64,000 nt of DNA, taken from the NCBI GenBank assembly GCA_026413765.1, contig JAOAKI010000004.1, forward strand, positions 161,513 through 225,512, read 5' to 3'. Below are positions 56,257 through 64,000 of this stretch, in pieces. Positions within the stretch are counted from its first letter, which is position 1. Each line of letters starts with the position of its first letter. The notes beneath the pieces are model-generated. The model made no database searches and was not told where the DNA came from. It worked only from the letters and a program-made list of their open reading frames with translations. A program made the translations under genes and the position numbers. This DNA comes from Microcaldota archaeon. Its GTDB lineage: Archaea > Micrarchaeota > Micrarchaeia > Anstonellales > Anstonellaceae.

Positions 56257-57135
56257 TCATTTTGAGAGATTCTTTTTTGCCCAGCCATATGCAGCCCTTC
56301 CTATACTGTAGGAAAGACCCAGCAGGAAGGCAAAAAAGATGAAAACTCCTGTTGAGCCGATTATGCGGCGGATGTTTAATAAAGGTAATGGGGCAGGCAG
56401 CTGGATATAAAAGAATGTGCCGCTGTCAAGCACTGCTTCATATCTTGCTGCAGGTGGAGGCTTCGGGTAGGCGGAGGCGGCAACTGTGATCTTGTCGCCT
56501 GCAGAATACCAACGCTTGTCAGTGGAAATATTTAGGTGGTATGACTTCTTGCCCAGCAACGAGTCAATCAAGTTAGTCTGCGAAAAATTCTGCAGCCAGA
56601 TGTCTTCCCAGCTTCCGCCTTCAACGAATATGCCCTCCTGGGACTTTGCGATTGTTTCGCCTTCTGCAGACTTCAAAACTGCGCTGACAGTCCATGCCCC
56701 TTTCGTCGCATTAGAGGGAAGAAAAACGCATCCAGAATAAATCGAATCGTTTGCCTCTCTGTCGCAGCTTTCTGGGCGGCCGTCGTCACTCAAAACAAAC
56801 GAAATATCATCATTGCCGGTCGGCTCGGTGTTCGGAAAAACAAATGCAACAAGGAAGATGAACGGCACCAATATGATGACTGTCATCTTGAGCTGCAATT
56901 TTGTAAGCTCAAGGGTTTGCTCCAAATACTTAGAAGAAAGCTCGCTGTATTCTTTCTCTCTGCGCGATTTGCTGGCCTCTATCATCTTTTTTTGGGTCTC
57001 CTGCATTTCTTTCTGCAAAGCAAACAGGCGATTTTTTCCGCCGACTGTGCGCTGGACAAAATTATTGAACAGCACATAGCCGACCGCAAGAATAAGCAAA
57101 AAAGCCCAGTAATTTGACAAATCAAAAAAAACCAT
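56257..57135 (-). CDS. DUF106/EMC3-like membrane protein
   Basis: AVGYVLFNNFVQRTVGGKNRLFALQKEMQETQKKMIEASKSRREKEYSEL; between Adk and L34e. Confidence 0.88.
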   Translation of the reverse strand: MVFFDLSNYWAFLLILAVGYVLFNNFVQRTVGGKNRLFALQKEMQETQKKMIEASKSRREKEYSELSSKYLEQTLELTKLQLKMTVIILVPFIFLVAFVFPNTEPTGNDDISFVLSDDGRPESCDREANDSIYSGCVFLPSNATKGAWTVSAVLKSAEGETIAKSQEGIFVEGGSWEDIWLQNFSQTNLIDSLLGKKSYHLNISTDKRWYSAGDKITVAASAYPKPPPAARYEAVLDSGTFFYIQLPAPLPLLNIRRIIGSTGVFIFFAFLLGLSYSIGRAAYGWAKKNLSK

Positions 57136-57147
57136 CCTGCCGCACCT

Positions 57148-57693
57148 TCAGAGAAGGGAAAGCAGGCGCTGTTGCGCTTCCTGCAGCCTTCCTTGCCTGT
57201 TGAAAATCACTATGCACGGGGCGCCAGTAAAGGAAGAGTAAGACGCAAGGAATGCCTTGTTGAACCAGTCGTGCTCTTCCAGTGACTGAGGAGTTTGTGC
57301 ATCGCGTGCACGAGTTGGGTCATTTTGCCTCCTTGCGATAATTTCATCCACCGGCGCAGAAATAAGCACAAGGAGCTCAACTTTGAGCTTTGAGAGGAGA
57401 GAAAACGGCAATCCTGGGAGATAACCTTTTGGGGTTGCAATCGAGCAGTGAGTATCCAAGATGACTTTTCCTTTCATTTTTGAAAGCATTCTTCCCACTT
57501 GCGCCTGTATTGCCTTTTGCTTTGCAGGGTCCAGCTTCCTGATTTGGTCCCTGTTTTCAATCTTGTATTTTTTCTTGGCAATAGAAAACATGATGTCGCC
57601 GTAATTGACCAGCTTGTAGTCTTTTGGCACTGCAGAAAGCACAGACGACTTGCCTGCGCCCGGCAGACCCATGACAATTATCATGCGCATCAC
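57148..57693 (-). CDS. adkA: Adenylate kinase (archaeal AdkA type)
   Basis: IIVMGLPGAGKSSVLSAVPKDYKLVNYGDIMFSIAKKKYKIENRDQIRKL. Confidence 0.94.
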   Translation of the reverse strand: MMRMIIVMGLPGAGKSSVLSAVPKDYKLVNYGDIMFSIAKKKYKIENRDQIRKLDPAKQKAIQAQVGRMLSKMKGKVILDTHCSIATPKGYLPGLPFSLLSKLKVELLVLISAPVDEIIARRQNDPTRARDAQTPQSLEEHDWFNKAFLASYSSFTGAPCIVIFNRQGRLQEAQQRLLSLL

Positions 57694-59219
57694 CTTTTCC
57701 CTAAGATATTGGCTAGGCTAACATACGAGTCAAAAAGCCTTTGATTTTCAAGGTCCTGATAAAGCCTGTATAGAATCCCAACGGTAAGAAGAATGCCGGT
57801 GCCTGTCCCAAGCGCACCAGTCATATCCGCAATTGCTGCAAGCAAACCCACGAATGCGGATCCTAAAATCACGATATATGGGATGTAGTTGTCAAGAACT
57901 TTTTCAACTATGCGCGGGTCCCTGCGGAAACCAGGGATTTGCAAGCCTGCCTTGTCAAGCTGCTGCGCGACATCCTTTGAGCTCATGTTTGTAGTTTCAA
58001 CCCAGAATTGCCCGAATATAATGCAAAGGACAACCATGAAGGAGACATAAACAATGACATGCACCCACTCGGGTATCCCAAAAATTGGCGTTGTGCTATT
58101 CAGAATGTGGCTGAAATAGGCGCCATAATCTCCCTGAAGAGGCCTGTAAATTGGCGAGATGAAGTAAAGAAGGCCGTCATGGAGCTGGTGGTCTGTGCCG
58201 ACAAATCCGATCAGATGGGCAAGGTTGATGCCTCCTCTGCATTTGTTCAGAGTCTGCAAGTTGGGGTCAAATTCGCCGCCAATGCACCAGTGCTTGCCAG
58301 CAAGCACTGAAAGCGCAAAAAACTGAAGGTTGAGGATAAGGGCCGAGGCAAGAATCACCGGAATGTTTGAGACATAAAGAAACTTTATCGGAAAACGGCT
58401 GCCTGTTCCGGTTGCTCGGCTAAACGCAAGTGGAATCTCGACTTTGATTCCCTCGGCGTAAGAAACAACCAACATGATTGCGACTGTGAAAATTAATGGC
58501 AGGAGCGCCATGATGGCGGATGGCAAAGCTTCCGCGCTGCCCGACGCAAGGTGGGCAATGACTCCTGTTGAAGGGTCGGTAAACAGGACCAGCATCCCTC
58601 CGATTATCGCTTGCGAAACTCCGGCTGCAATAAAAAGCGAAATGCCGCTGCCGAAGCCATATTTTGACACTACCTCGTCAAGGTAAAGGAGGATCAGTGA
58701 GCCCATGGCAATTTGAAAGATGACTAAGAGCGTCGTATAGGGGGCATAAATCATCTCTTTTCCATCCTCAACAAAGATTCCTTCGCCAAACATTCCAAAA
58801 AGTGGGACTAAAGTAAGCCTGGCGAAAATGACAAACAACGCTGCCTCAAGAAAACAAAGGATAATGGCAAGCAGCTTTTGAGTGGCCTGGAAGGTCCTTT
58901 TTTGCTCGGGATCAGAAAGGTCAACCTGGATTATTTTTGCGCCAGCAAAAAGCTGCAGGAAAATGCTTGCAAGCACAATTGGTCCGATTCCGACTGTGAT
59001 GAGCGAACCTATTTTTGATGCAGTGATGACCTGCAGAAAATCTGCCCTTGCGGCAGATACCTGGACTCCGAGGGCCATGATGTGGTACATGATAAAAAAC
59101 AGGCACAGCGCAACCGCAGTCCACATCAGCCTTTCAGAAAGAGTTGGGGGCTTTGAAGGCGTGGATACCTCTGGCAAAAGCTTCAAAATTGGCTTGAGAA
59201 AGTCAAGTGAGCTTCCCAT
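57690..59219 (-). CDS. secY: Preprotein translocase subunit SecY
   Basis: FGSGISLFIAAGVSQAIIGGM...VVSYAEGIKVEIPLAFSR...FIKSL-type topology; GFRRDPRIVEKVLDNYIPYIVILG. Confidence 0.97.
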   Translation of the reverse strand: MGSSLDFLKPILKLLPEVSTPSKPPTLSERLMWTAVALCLFFIMYHIMALGVQVSAARADFLQVITASKIGSLITVGIGPIVLASIFLQLFAGAKIIQVDLSDPEQKRTFQATQKLLAIILCFLEAALFVIFARLTLVPLFGMFGEGIFVEDGKEMIYAPYTTLLVIFQIAMGSLILLYLDEVVSKYGFGSGISLFIAAGVSQAIIGGMLVLFTDPSTGVIAHLASGSAEALPSAIMALLPLIFTVAIMLVVSYAEGIKVEIPLAFSRATGTGSRFPIKFLYVSNIPVILASALILNLQFFALSVLAGKHWCIGGEFDPNLQTLNKCRGGINLAHLIGFVGTDHQLHDGLLYFISPIYRPLQGDYGAYFSHILNSTTPIFGIPEWVHVIVYVSFMVVLCIIFGQFWVETTNMSSKDVAQQLDKAGLQIPGFRRDPRIVEKVLDNYIPYIVILGSAFVGLLAAIADMTGALGTGTGILLTVGILYRLYQDLENQRLFDSYVSLANILGKR

Positions 59220-59258
59220 AGGTTCTCAACCTTGAATCACTATGAACAAATATATAAG

Positions 59259-59699
59259 TTAGGTTGCAGCAGAGCCTTCTTGCATTAATTCTGCAACGCC
59301 GCCTGCTTTCTGTATTTTTTCTTTTGCGCCTTTTGAGAATGCGGCTGCCTTGACATGCACAGGAAAAGACAGCGTGCCCGTCCCTAGAATTTTCCCAGAA
59401 AACTCAAAATAAAGCATGTCTTGCCTTTTTTGAATTTTTCCTCTTTGCGCCATCTGTTCTATTTCGTACAAGTTCATCGAAGGGAGCCGCGCGGGGCGGT
59501 TGTGATTCACAAAGCCAAATCTGCTTCCATGCTCCATCCAGTCTCTCTCATATACAGTCACGTATGAGAACCTGTGCTTGTGCATGCCTGCTCTTCCCCA
59601 TCCTCCTTTGTTGCCCTTGCCACGGCGATTTTTCGCATTCCCTTTGCCGTGAGAGCGGGAGCCTAAAAATTTTCTGCTTCTTTTTCTTTGCCTTGCCAT
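59259..59699 (-). CDS. rpl15: 50S ribosomal protein L15
   Basis: RKRSRKFLGSRSHGKGNAKNRRGKGNKGGWGRAGMHKHRFSYV. Confidence 0.97.
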   Translation of the reverse strand: MARQRKRSRKFLGSRSHGKGNAKNRRGKGNKGGWGRAGMHKHRFSYVTVYERDWMEHGSRFGFVNHNRPARLPSMNLYEIEQMAQRGKIQKRQDMLYFEFSGKILGTGTLSFPVHVKAAAFSKGAKEKIQKAGGVAELMQEGSAAT

Positions 59700-59715
59700 A
59701 CTACCAACTCGCCAG

Positions 59716-60144
59716 TCAAACCATCCTCAAGAGCAACTGCGATATTTGCTGGTTTTTGCCTTTTGGGCCGAATGGGAATGGCTTTTTGCGATGCCCAAAG
59801 CCGCCTTTCGGAGGAGAGAGACGAACAAAAGGCTGCACCATGCATTCTGAAAGGGTTTTGCCACTCTCAAGCTCTTGGGCTATTTTTTCAGCCTCTGCTT
59901 GCGAAATGCGCTTGCCGTCTTTGTGCCTTCCTTTCTTTGAAAGCACATGCACTATTGTGTCTTTTTCAACCTCGCCGAACGAGACGAAGTCTTTGCAGGC
60001 AAAAGCCATTCCAGCAAAACTTTGTGTGTTCGGAACGAATGTGCAAGAGTAGAGGTAGCGCAAGTTCAAGCATTCCAGGCTGTATTTCACTTTAGGTGGA
60101 ATGGAAAATTTGCCTTTCAGCCTCAAAATCGCCAATACCGACAT
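59716..60144 (-). CDS. rpl30: 50S ribosomal protein L30
   Basis: VLAILRLKGKFSIPPKVKYSLECLNLRYLYSCTFV...RLSPPKGGFGHRKKPFPFG. Confidence 0.95.
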   Translation of the reverse strand: MSVLAILRLKGKFSIPPKVKYSLECLNLRYLYSCTFVPNTQSFAGMAFACKDFVSFGEVEKDTIVHVLSKKGRHKDGKRISQAEAEKIAQELESGKTLSECMVQPFVRLSPPKGGFGHRKKPFPFGPKGKNQQISQLLLRMV

Positions 60145-60155
60145 CAAAACCCACC

Positions 60156-60833
60156 TTAGTTGTTCTTTTTGTCCCAATCCTCTTTGAGCCTCATTGTGTT
60201 TAGCTGCTCAAGGGCTGCTGCGGTTGCCATTGCCATGTTGTAGACGTTTCTTGTGCGCCCTCTTGAGAAACTCCAGACATCTTTGACGCCGGCTGCTGCA
60301 AGGACTTTCTTGACAACCTCGTTTGCAGCCAGGCCTAATCCCCGCGGGGCCGGCTTGAGCACTACTTCAACACTGCCCACCTTTCCAACAACCTTGATCG
60401 GGATTGAGTGCTTTTGACCGCACCCGCATTCCCAAGAGCCGCAGCCAAGCGAAACAAAAGTGAAATTCCTTTTGGCGTCTTTCAGCGCCGCCTCGATGGC
60501 GGGCTTGACTTCTTCGGATTTCCCTGCTCCAATGCCGAAATGGCCGTTTCTGTCCCCAACAAGAACAACCGCCCTGAATTGTGATTTCCTGCCGTTATCC
60601 GTCATTCTTTGCGTGCTTGAGACCTCCAATGTCTCTTCCACAAGATTTGGGTACAAGAAATCGACAATCTGATACTCAAGTATTTTTTTTCCCATCGCAA
60701 AAATCTGCTCAATAGAAGTGATTTGGCCTGCTTTGACCATTTTGCCTATCTCAGTTTTTGGAACCCATTCTGGCTTCTGCTCTTCTGAATCCGCAGGCTT
60801 TTCGATCAAACCGTCTTTTTTTAGCGCCATCAA
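60156..60833 (-). CDS. rps5: 30S ribosomal protein S5
   Basis: RKSQFRAVVLVGDRNGHFGIGAGKSEEVKPAIEAALKDAKRNFTFVSLGCGSWECGC. Confidence 0.97.
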   Translation of the reverse strand: MMALKKDGLIEKPADSEEQKPEWVPKTEIGKMVKAGQITSIEQIFAMGKKILEYQIVDFLYPNLVEETLEVSSTQRMTDNGRKSQFRAVVLVGDRNGHFGIGAGKSEEVKPAIEAALKDAKRNFTFVSLGCGSWECGCGQKHSIPIKVVGKVGSVEVVLKPAPRGLGLAANEVVKKVLAAAGVKDVWSFSRGRTRNVYNMAMATAAALEQLNTMRLKEDWDKKNN

Positions 60834-60842
60834 TTCACCACT

Positions 60843-61436
60843 TTAAGAGCTTTGTATTTTTTGTTTCACTGCCTCAAAAACATTGACTATGTTTTCTGGA
60901 GGGAGATTATTCTTCAGATAAACTGAGAAAATCTGGCTGTATTTTGCTGGATTGGAGGACTTGAGCTGTTGGGCATAGGAGGCAATCGCTTCGCCCCTTA
61001 TCCTTCCTTCCTCTATCATCTTCTTTTGGTAATTCGTTGCAAGGCCGGCGTCAATCGCCCCTTGAAGCGCAGCAAAAACAACTGATCCTTTGGAAGGCGT
61101 TTGCATGCCAATATCCAAGTTAAATCCACTCACGCCAACTTTTTTTGCCCTTTTTGCAGCAAGCAAGCCGACAAGATAGGCGGTGGGAGAATTGCAGTGC
61201 GGGACCCACCCAAATGAGGAAAGCTCCCTGCTTTGCGCGCAAGAAAGGACTTTATCGCCCGATGGAGAAAACTCAATGAATTGGACAACGATGCCTTTTG
61301 CGCTTTTTCTTACCACCATCCGCGGCAATCCTCCTTTGATGAGCGCAAGCCTCCTTTTATAATTCGTTAAATTAAGCCTCCTGCGCCTGAATGCGACTTT
61401 ATAATTTGGCCCTGTTGCTTTTCCCACTGCAATCAC
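60843..61436 (-). CDS. rpl18: 50S ribosomal protein L18
   Basis: GPNYKVAFRRRRLNLTNYKRRLALIKGGLPRMVVRKS. Confidence 0.97.
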   Translation of the reverse strand: MIAVGKATGPNYKVAFRRRRLNLTNYKRRLALIKGGLPRMVVRKSAKGIVVQFIEFSPSGDKVLSCAQSRELSSFGWVPHCNSPTAYLVGLLAAKRAKKVGVSGFNLDIGMQTPSKGSVVFAALQGAIDAGLATNYQKKMIEEGRIRGEAIASYAQQLKSSNPAKYSQIFSVYLKNNLPPENIVNVFEAVKQKIQSS

Positions 61437-61885
61437 TTCTCTTTCAACAGTTTGTTGTCTTTAAGGTAAGCTTCCAACGCTTTGACTCCGCGGAACGCAT
61501 TCCCTTTGACCATCAAATAAATTTTGCGGGCAATGCTTTTTTCAATCCTGCCTTGCTGCACAAGCCCGCGCAAATATCTCCTCTGGGCGCGAACCTTAGC
61601 AATCCATGCAATTTTTGGATTTTGCCGTGCGCCTTTTGATCCTTTCTTGGTTCCGATTCCTCTTCGCCTTCCCTTTTTCTTGGCCTCGTGCTGCTTTCTT
61701 GCCCGAGCGCGCGAAACCCCGCGAAGCGAAACGCTATAGATTGCGCCTTCTGAAATCAATGCCCGTATATCCTCTCGTGTGAGGGCTTCGGATATCTTTG
61801 ACTGAGCATCAGGCTTGAACCTGACTTTGTTTTCCCCTACTTGCAACAGTTGCGCTGCAATTCTCCTTATTGTAGTTGTGCCCAT
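61433..61885 (-). CDS. rpl19e: 50S ribosomal protein L19e
   Basis: RRIAAQLLQVGENKVRFKPDAQSKISEALTREDIRALISEGAI. Confidence 0.97.
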   Translation of the reverse strand: MGTTTIRRIAAQLLQVGENKVRFKPDAQSKISEALTREDIRALISEGAIYSVSLRGVSRARARKQHEAKKKGRRRGIGTKKGSKGARQNPKIAWIAKVRAQRRYLRGLVQQGRIEKSIARKIYLMVKGNAFRGVKALEAYLKDNKLLKEK

Positions 61886-61890
61886 AAACA

Positions 61891-62286
61891 TCACTCATTG
61901 CTGGCTTTGGCAGGCTGCTGCTCTTTTTTCTTTATATTGACTGCCTTCGGGTTTACAACTTTCAACCCAAGCTTTGCCGCCATCGACTGTATAGCCGCCC
62001 TTTTGATTGCTCCAACTCCTGAAGCAATTCTGACGACAACATTAGATACACCGTGCAAATCAGCAGGGGTTTGAACCAAGATTTCGGGCAGTCCTTGCGG
62101 ATGCCTGTGCTTTATCTCCTTTGGCTGCCCATAGCCTATCGAAGGCGAAGCCCCCATATATGCAATCTTTTCCCTTTTTTTGTTGTCTATTCCCCTTGGC
62201 CTGCGCCATGAAAGGGATATCCTTGACCTTTTCGTTCTGCCAAAGTTGGGGCGTCTAAACTTCGGGTGCTTTCTTTTTGAAACCAT
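61891..62286 (-). CDS. rpl32e: 50S ribosomal protein L32e
   Basis: KRKHPKFRRPNFGRTKRSRISLSWRRPRGIDNKKREK...GYGQPKEIKHRHPQG. Confidence 0.96.
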   Translation of the reverse strand: MVSKRKHPKFRRPNFGRTKRSRISLSWRRPRGIDNKKREKIAYMGASPSIGYGQPKEIKHRHPQGLPEILVQTPADLHGVSNVVVRIASGVGAIKRAAIQSMAAKLGLKVVNPKAVNIKKKEQQPAKASNE

Positions 62287-62291
62287 AAACA

Positions 62292-62774
62292 TCACTCTAC
62301 AATGTAAAATCCATCCTGGAAGATTCTTGAATCACGCTGCCTGATGCGTGTTGCGGAACGTAAATTCGCAATTGTTTGGCCCACGTCCTCCTTCGAAGGG
62401 CCGGACACAAAGACCTCCTGGCCTTTCACTTCCACCTTTGTTTGGCCAACTATTTTTGATTTGCGTGGCTGTTTTTCGCCCATAAAATTTTTTATGAATA
62501 TCTCCTTGCCCTTAACTTCGACAGAGATTGGAAAGTGCGCATAGATTATCTTTAGCTTTTTGGTGTATCCTTCGGTCACTCCGGTTATCATGTTTGCAAT
62601 GTGGGTCTCAATTGTTTTTTGAAGAGTCTTGTCAGCAGCCACAGTTATCTCGTTTCCCTTCTGCTCTATTTTGACAGAAGGATGAACAAAGCTTTTTTCG
62701 ACTGTCCCTTTCGGGCCGCTTATTATGACCTTGTGCCCTTCAATGCTCAGTTTGACATTCTCTGGAAGCCTCAT
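62292..62774 (-). CDS. rpl6: 50S ribosomal protein L6
   Basis: RLPENVKLSIEGHKVIISGPKGTVEKSF...NFMGEKQPRKSKIVGQTKVEVKGQEVFVSGPSKEDVGQTIANL. Confidence 0.97.
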   Translation of the reverse strand: MRLPENVKLSIEGHKVIISGPKGTVEKSFVHPSVKIEQKGNEITVAADKTLQKTIETHIANMITGVTEGYTKKLKIIYAHFPISVEVKGKEIFIKNFMGEKQPRKSKIVGQTKVEVKGQEVFVSGPSKEDVGQTIANLRSATRIRQRDSRIFQDGFYIVE

Positions 62775-62784
62775 GCAAACCAAC

Positions 62785-63171
62785 CTAGTAAACATAGGCT
62801 ATTAGCCTGCCGCCTATTCCTTTCTGCTTTGCCTCGATATTAGTCATCAGCCCTTGTGGGGTTGAGACTATGAATAGACCGAAATTTGCGCCTGGGAGAT
62901 ATTTCTGTTCCCATTCTGCCCATTGGGTTTTCTTGACTGCAAACCTTGGCTTGACAGCGCCGCACTGATTTATTTTTCCAAGCAGCTTTATTCTGAAATA
63001 TCCGCTCCTGCCATCATCAACGAACTCAAAATCCCCTATGAAACCCTCCTTTTGAAGGATTTTTAGGGTCTCGCGGACCAGCTTGCTTGGCTTGACCTCG
63101 CAAAAAGGCTTGCCTGCCATCTCGTGTGTTTTTATGCTGTTGAGCGCGTCTGCCAATGGATCATTCGTCAT
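62785..63171 (-). CDS. rps8: 30S ribosomal protein S8
   Basis: DPLADALNSIKTHEMAGKPFCEVKPSKLVRETLKILQKEGFIGDFEFVDDGRSGYFRIKLLG. Confidence 0.97.
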   Translation of the reverse strand: MTNDPLADALNSIKTHEMAGKPFCEVKPSKLVRETLKILQKEGFIGDFEFVDDGRSGYFRIKLLGKINQCGAVKPRFAVKKTQWAEWEQKYLPGANFGLFIVSTPQGLMTNIEAKQKGIGGRLIAYVY

Positions 63172-63180
63172 AAAATTACC

Positions 63181-63354
63181 TCATTGGTATTTCCTAAAAC
63201 CTATCTCCTCACCGACCTCTCGAAAACACCTTCTGCAGATTCTCAGGCCATAGGAGCGAATGAGCCCCCTGGCAGAGCCGCAAAACCTGCATTTACGCAA
63301 TCCTTTGCCTTGCAATTTCAATTCAAACGGAATTTCCTTTTTCTTCTTTGCCAT
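63181..63354 (-). CDS. rps14: 30S ribosomal protein S14 (zinc type)
   Basis: [40 protein letters not shown]. Confidence 0.96.
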   Translation of the reverse strand: MAKKKKEIPFELKLQGKGLRKCRFCGSARGLIRSYGLRICRRCFREVGEEIGFRKYQ

Positions 63355-63364
63355 AAACGTTCCC

Positions 63365-63871
63365 TCACTGGACTGTGACGCCCAGCATCTTTTTTGCAAA
63401 CTCTATGCCTTCCTGCTTTGTAATGCGGTGGGCCTTGCCAATTTTTGAAGAGGCCCTTTTTCTTTTTGCTACTCTGAAGCCTTTCCTCCGCAAAGTAACA
63501 CACACGTCAAAGCCCAAAATGCCTATTTGAGGGTCATATTTTGCCCCAGGAAAGTCAATATACTCTGCAATCCCGAATGAGAAATTTCCTTCCTTGTCAA
63601 AGCAGCGGCTTGAGAGAGTAAACGACTTTGCCTTAAGAGCTTTCTTGAGGAACTCGATTGCTTTTTGCCCCCTCAGGGTTGTTTTTGTCCCTATGGGGTC
63701 TCCTTTTTTGATCCTGAAGACCGGATTCCTTACTTTTGCCTTTGTTGGGACTGCTTTGGCTCCGGTAAGCCTTTCGAGAAGGATTTTTGCATTCTCTAGC
63801 TCTTGCCCTCCTTTGCCTACGCCTATGTTCAGCGTAACTTTGTCGATCAAGATTTCTTTCATCTGGTTCAT
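63365..63871 (-). CDS. rpl5: 50S ribosomal protein L5
   Basis: [68 protein letters not shown]. Confidence 0.97.
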   Translation of the reverse strand: MNQMKEILIDKVTLNIGVGKGGQELENAKILLERLTGAKAVPTKAKVRNPVFRIKKGDPIGTKTTLRGQKAIEFLKKALKAKSFTLSSRCFDKEGNFSFGIAEYIDFPGAKYDPQIGILGFDVCVTLRRKGFRVAKRKRASSKIGKAHRITKQEGIEFAKKMLGVTVQ

Positions 63872-63885
63872 GTCTCTCCACCACA

Positions 63886-64000
63886 TCAGAACTTATCATC
63901 AATCACAAACAAATATTTCAAGAGAGTAATAAACTGCCCAGAAGGCCCAGAAAGCATCGCTTCAGTTTCATGCGAGCCTGGTCGTTGGATGATTTGCTCA
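63886..64000 (-). CDS. Possible C-terminus of an unidentified CDS running off the right edge
   Basis: Open frame ...EQIIQRPGSHETEAMLSGPSGQFITLLKYLFVIDDKF*; too short to identify. Confidence 0.25.
   Translation of the reverse strand, partial: EQIIQRPGSHETEAMLSGPSGQFITLLKYLFVIDDKF

Noticed and set aside
1-64000. CRISPR arrays, IS elements, integrases, toxin-antitoxin pairs
   Set aside because: Looked for regularly spaced direct repeats, terminal inverted repeats and transposase/integrase motifs; none seen.

Overview
The window is a gene-dense archaeal chromosome segment, most consistent with a DPANN-type lineage such as Diapherotrites or Micrarchaeota; the placement is an inference. It carries about 65 supported protein genes and ten tRNA genes. 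No rRNA gene, CRISPR array, prophage or IS element was recognised. The right third is the canonical archaeal ribosomal superoperon on the minus strand (L5-S14-S8-L6-L32e-L19e-L18-S5-L30-L15-SecY-Adk-DUF106-L34e-Cmk-L14e-Cbf5-S13-S4-S11-RpoD-L18e-L13-S9-RpoN-S2), with tRNA genes interspersed. The rest holds uvrA (partial)/uvrC, NAC, argH/argG, tpiA, a bacterial-type thrS, tandem ftsZ genes, DNA ligase, EF-1alpha/S10 and transporters. Main observations: (1) an unusual concentration of tRNA introns. Seven of ten tRNAs are interrupted, four of them in the T-arm (Ser-CGA, Leu-UAG, Ser-GGA, Pro-GGG), and three of those four fit bulge-helix-bulge geometry by eye. tRNA-Ser(CGA) carries two introns. 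(2) A roughly 12.6 kb, ten-gene same-strand cluster (16537-29187) encoding a type IV pilus-like machine: a VirB11/TadA-like ATPase, two TadC/GspF-like membrane proteins, four class III-signal pilin-like proteins, LamG-bearing pilin-like proteins, and a 1268-aa secreted Cys-knot-repeat plus LamG protein. This is the best candidate for an undescribed surface or adhesion system. (3) A secreted protein ending in a near-canonical Bacteroidetes type IX secretion (T9SS) C-terminal sorting domain inside archaeal context. (4) A DNA ligase gene abutting an ATP-cone + Mrr-like nuclease + HhH protein. (5) Candidate operators upstream of uvrC and argH.
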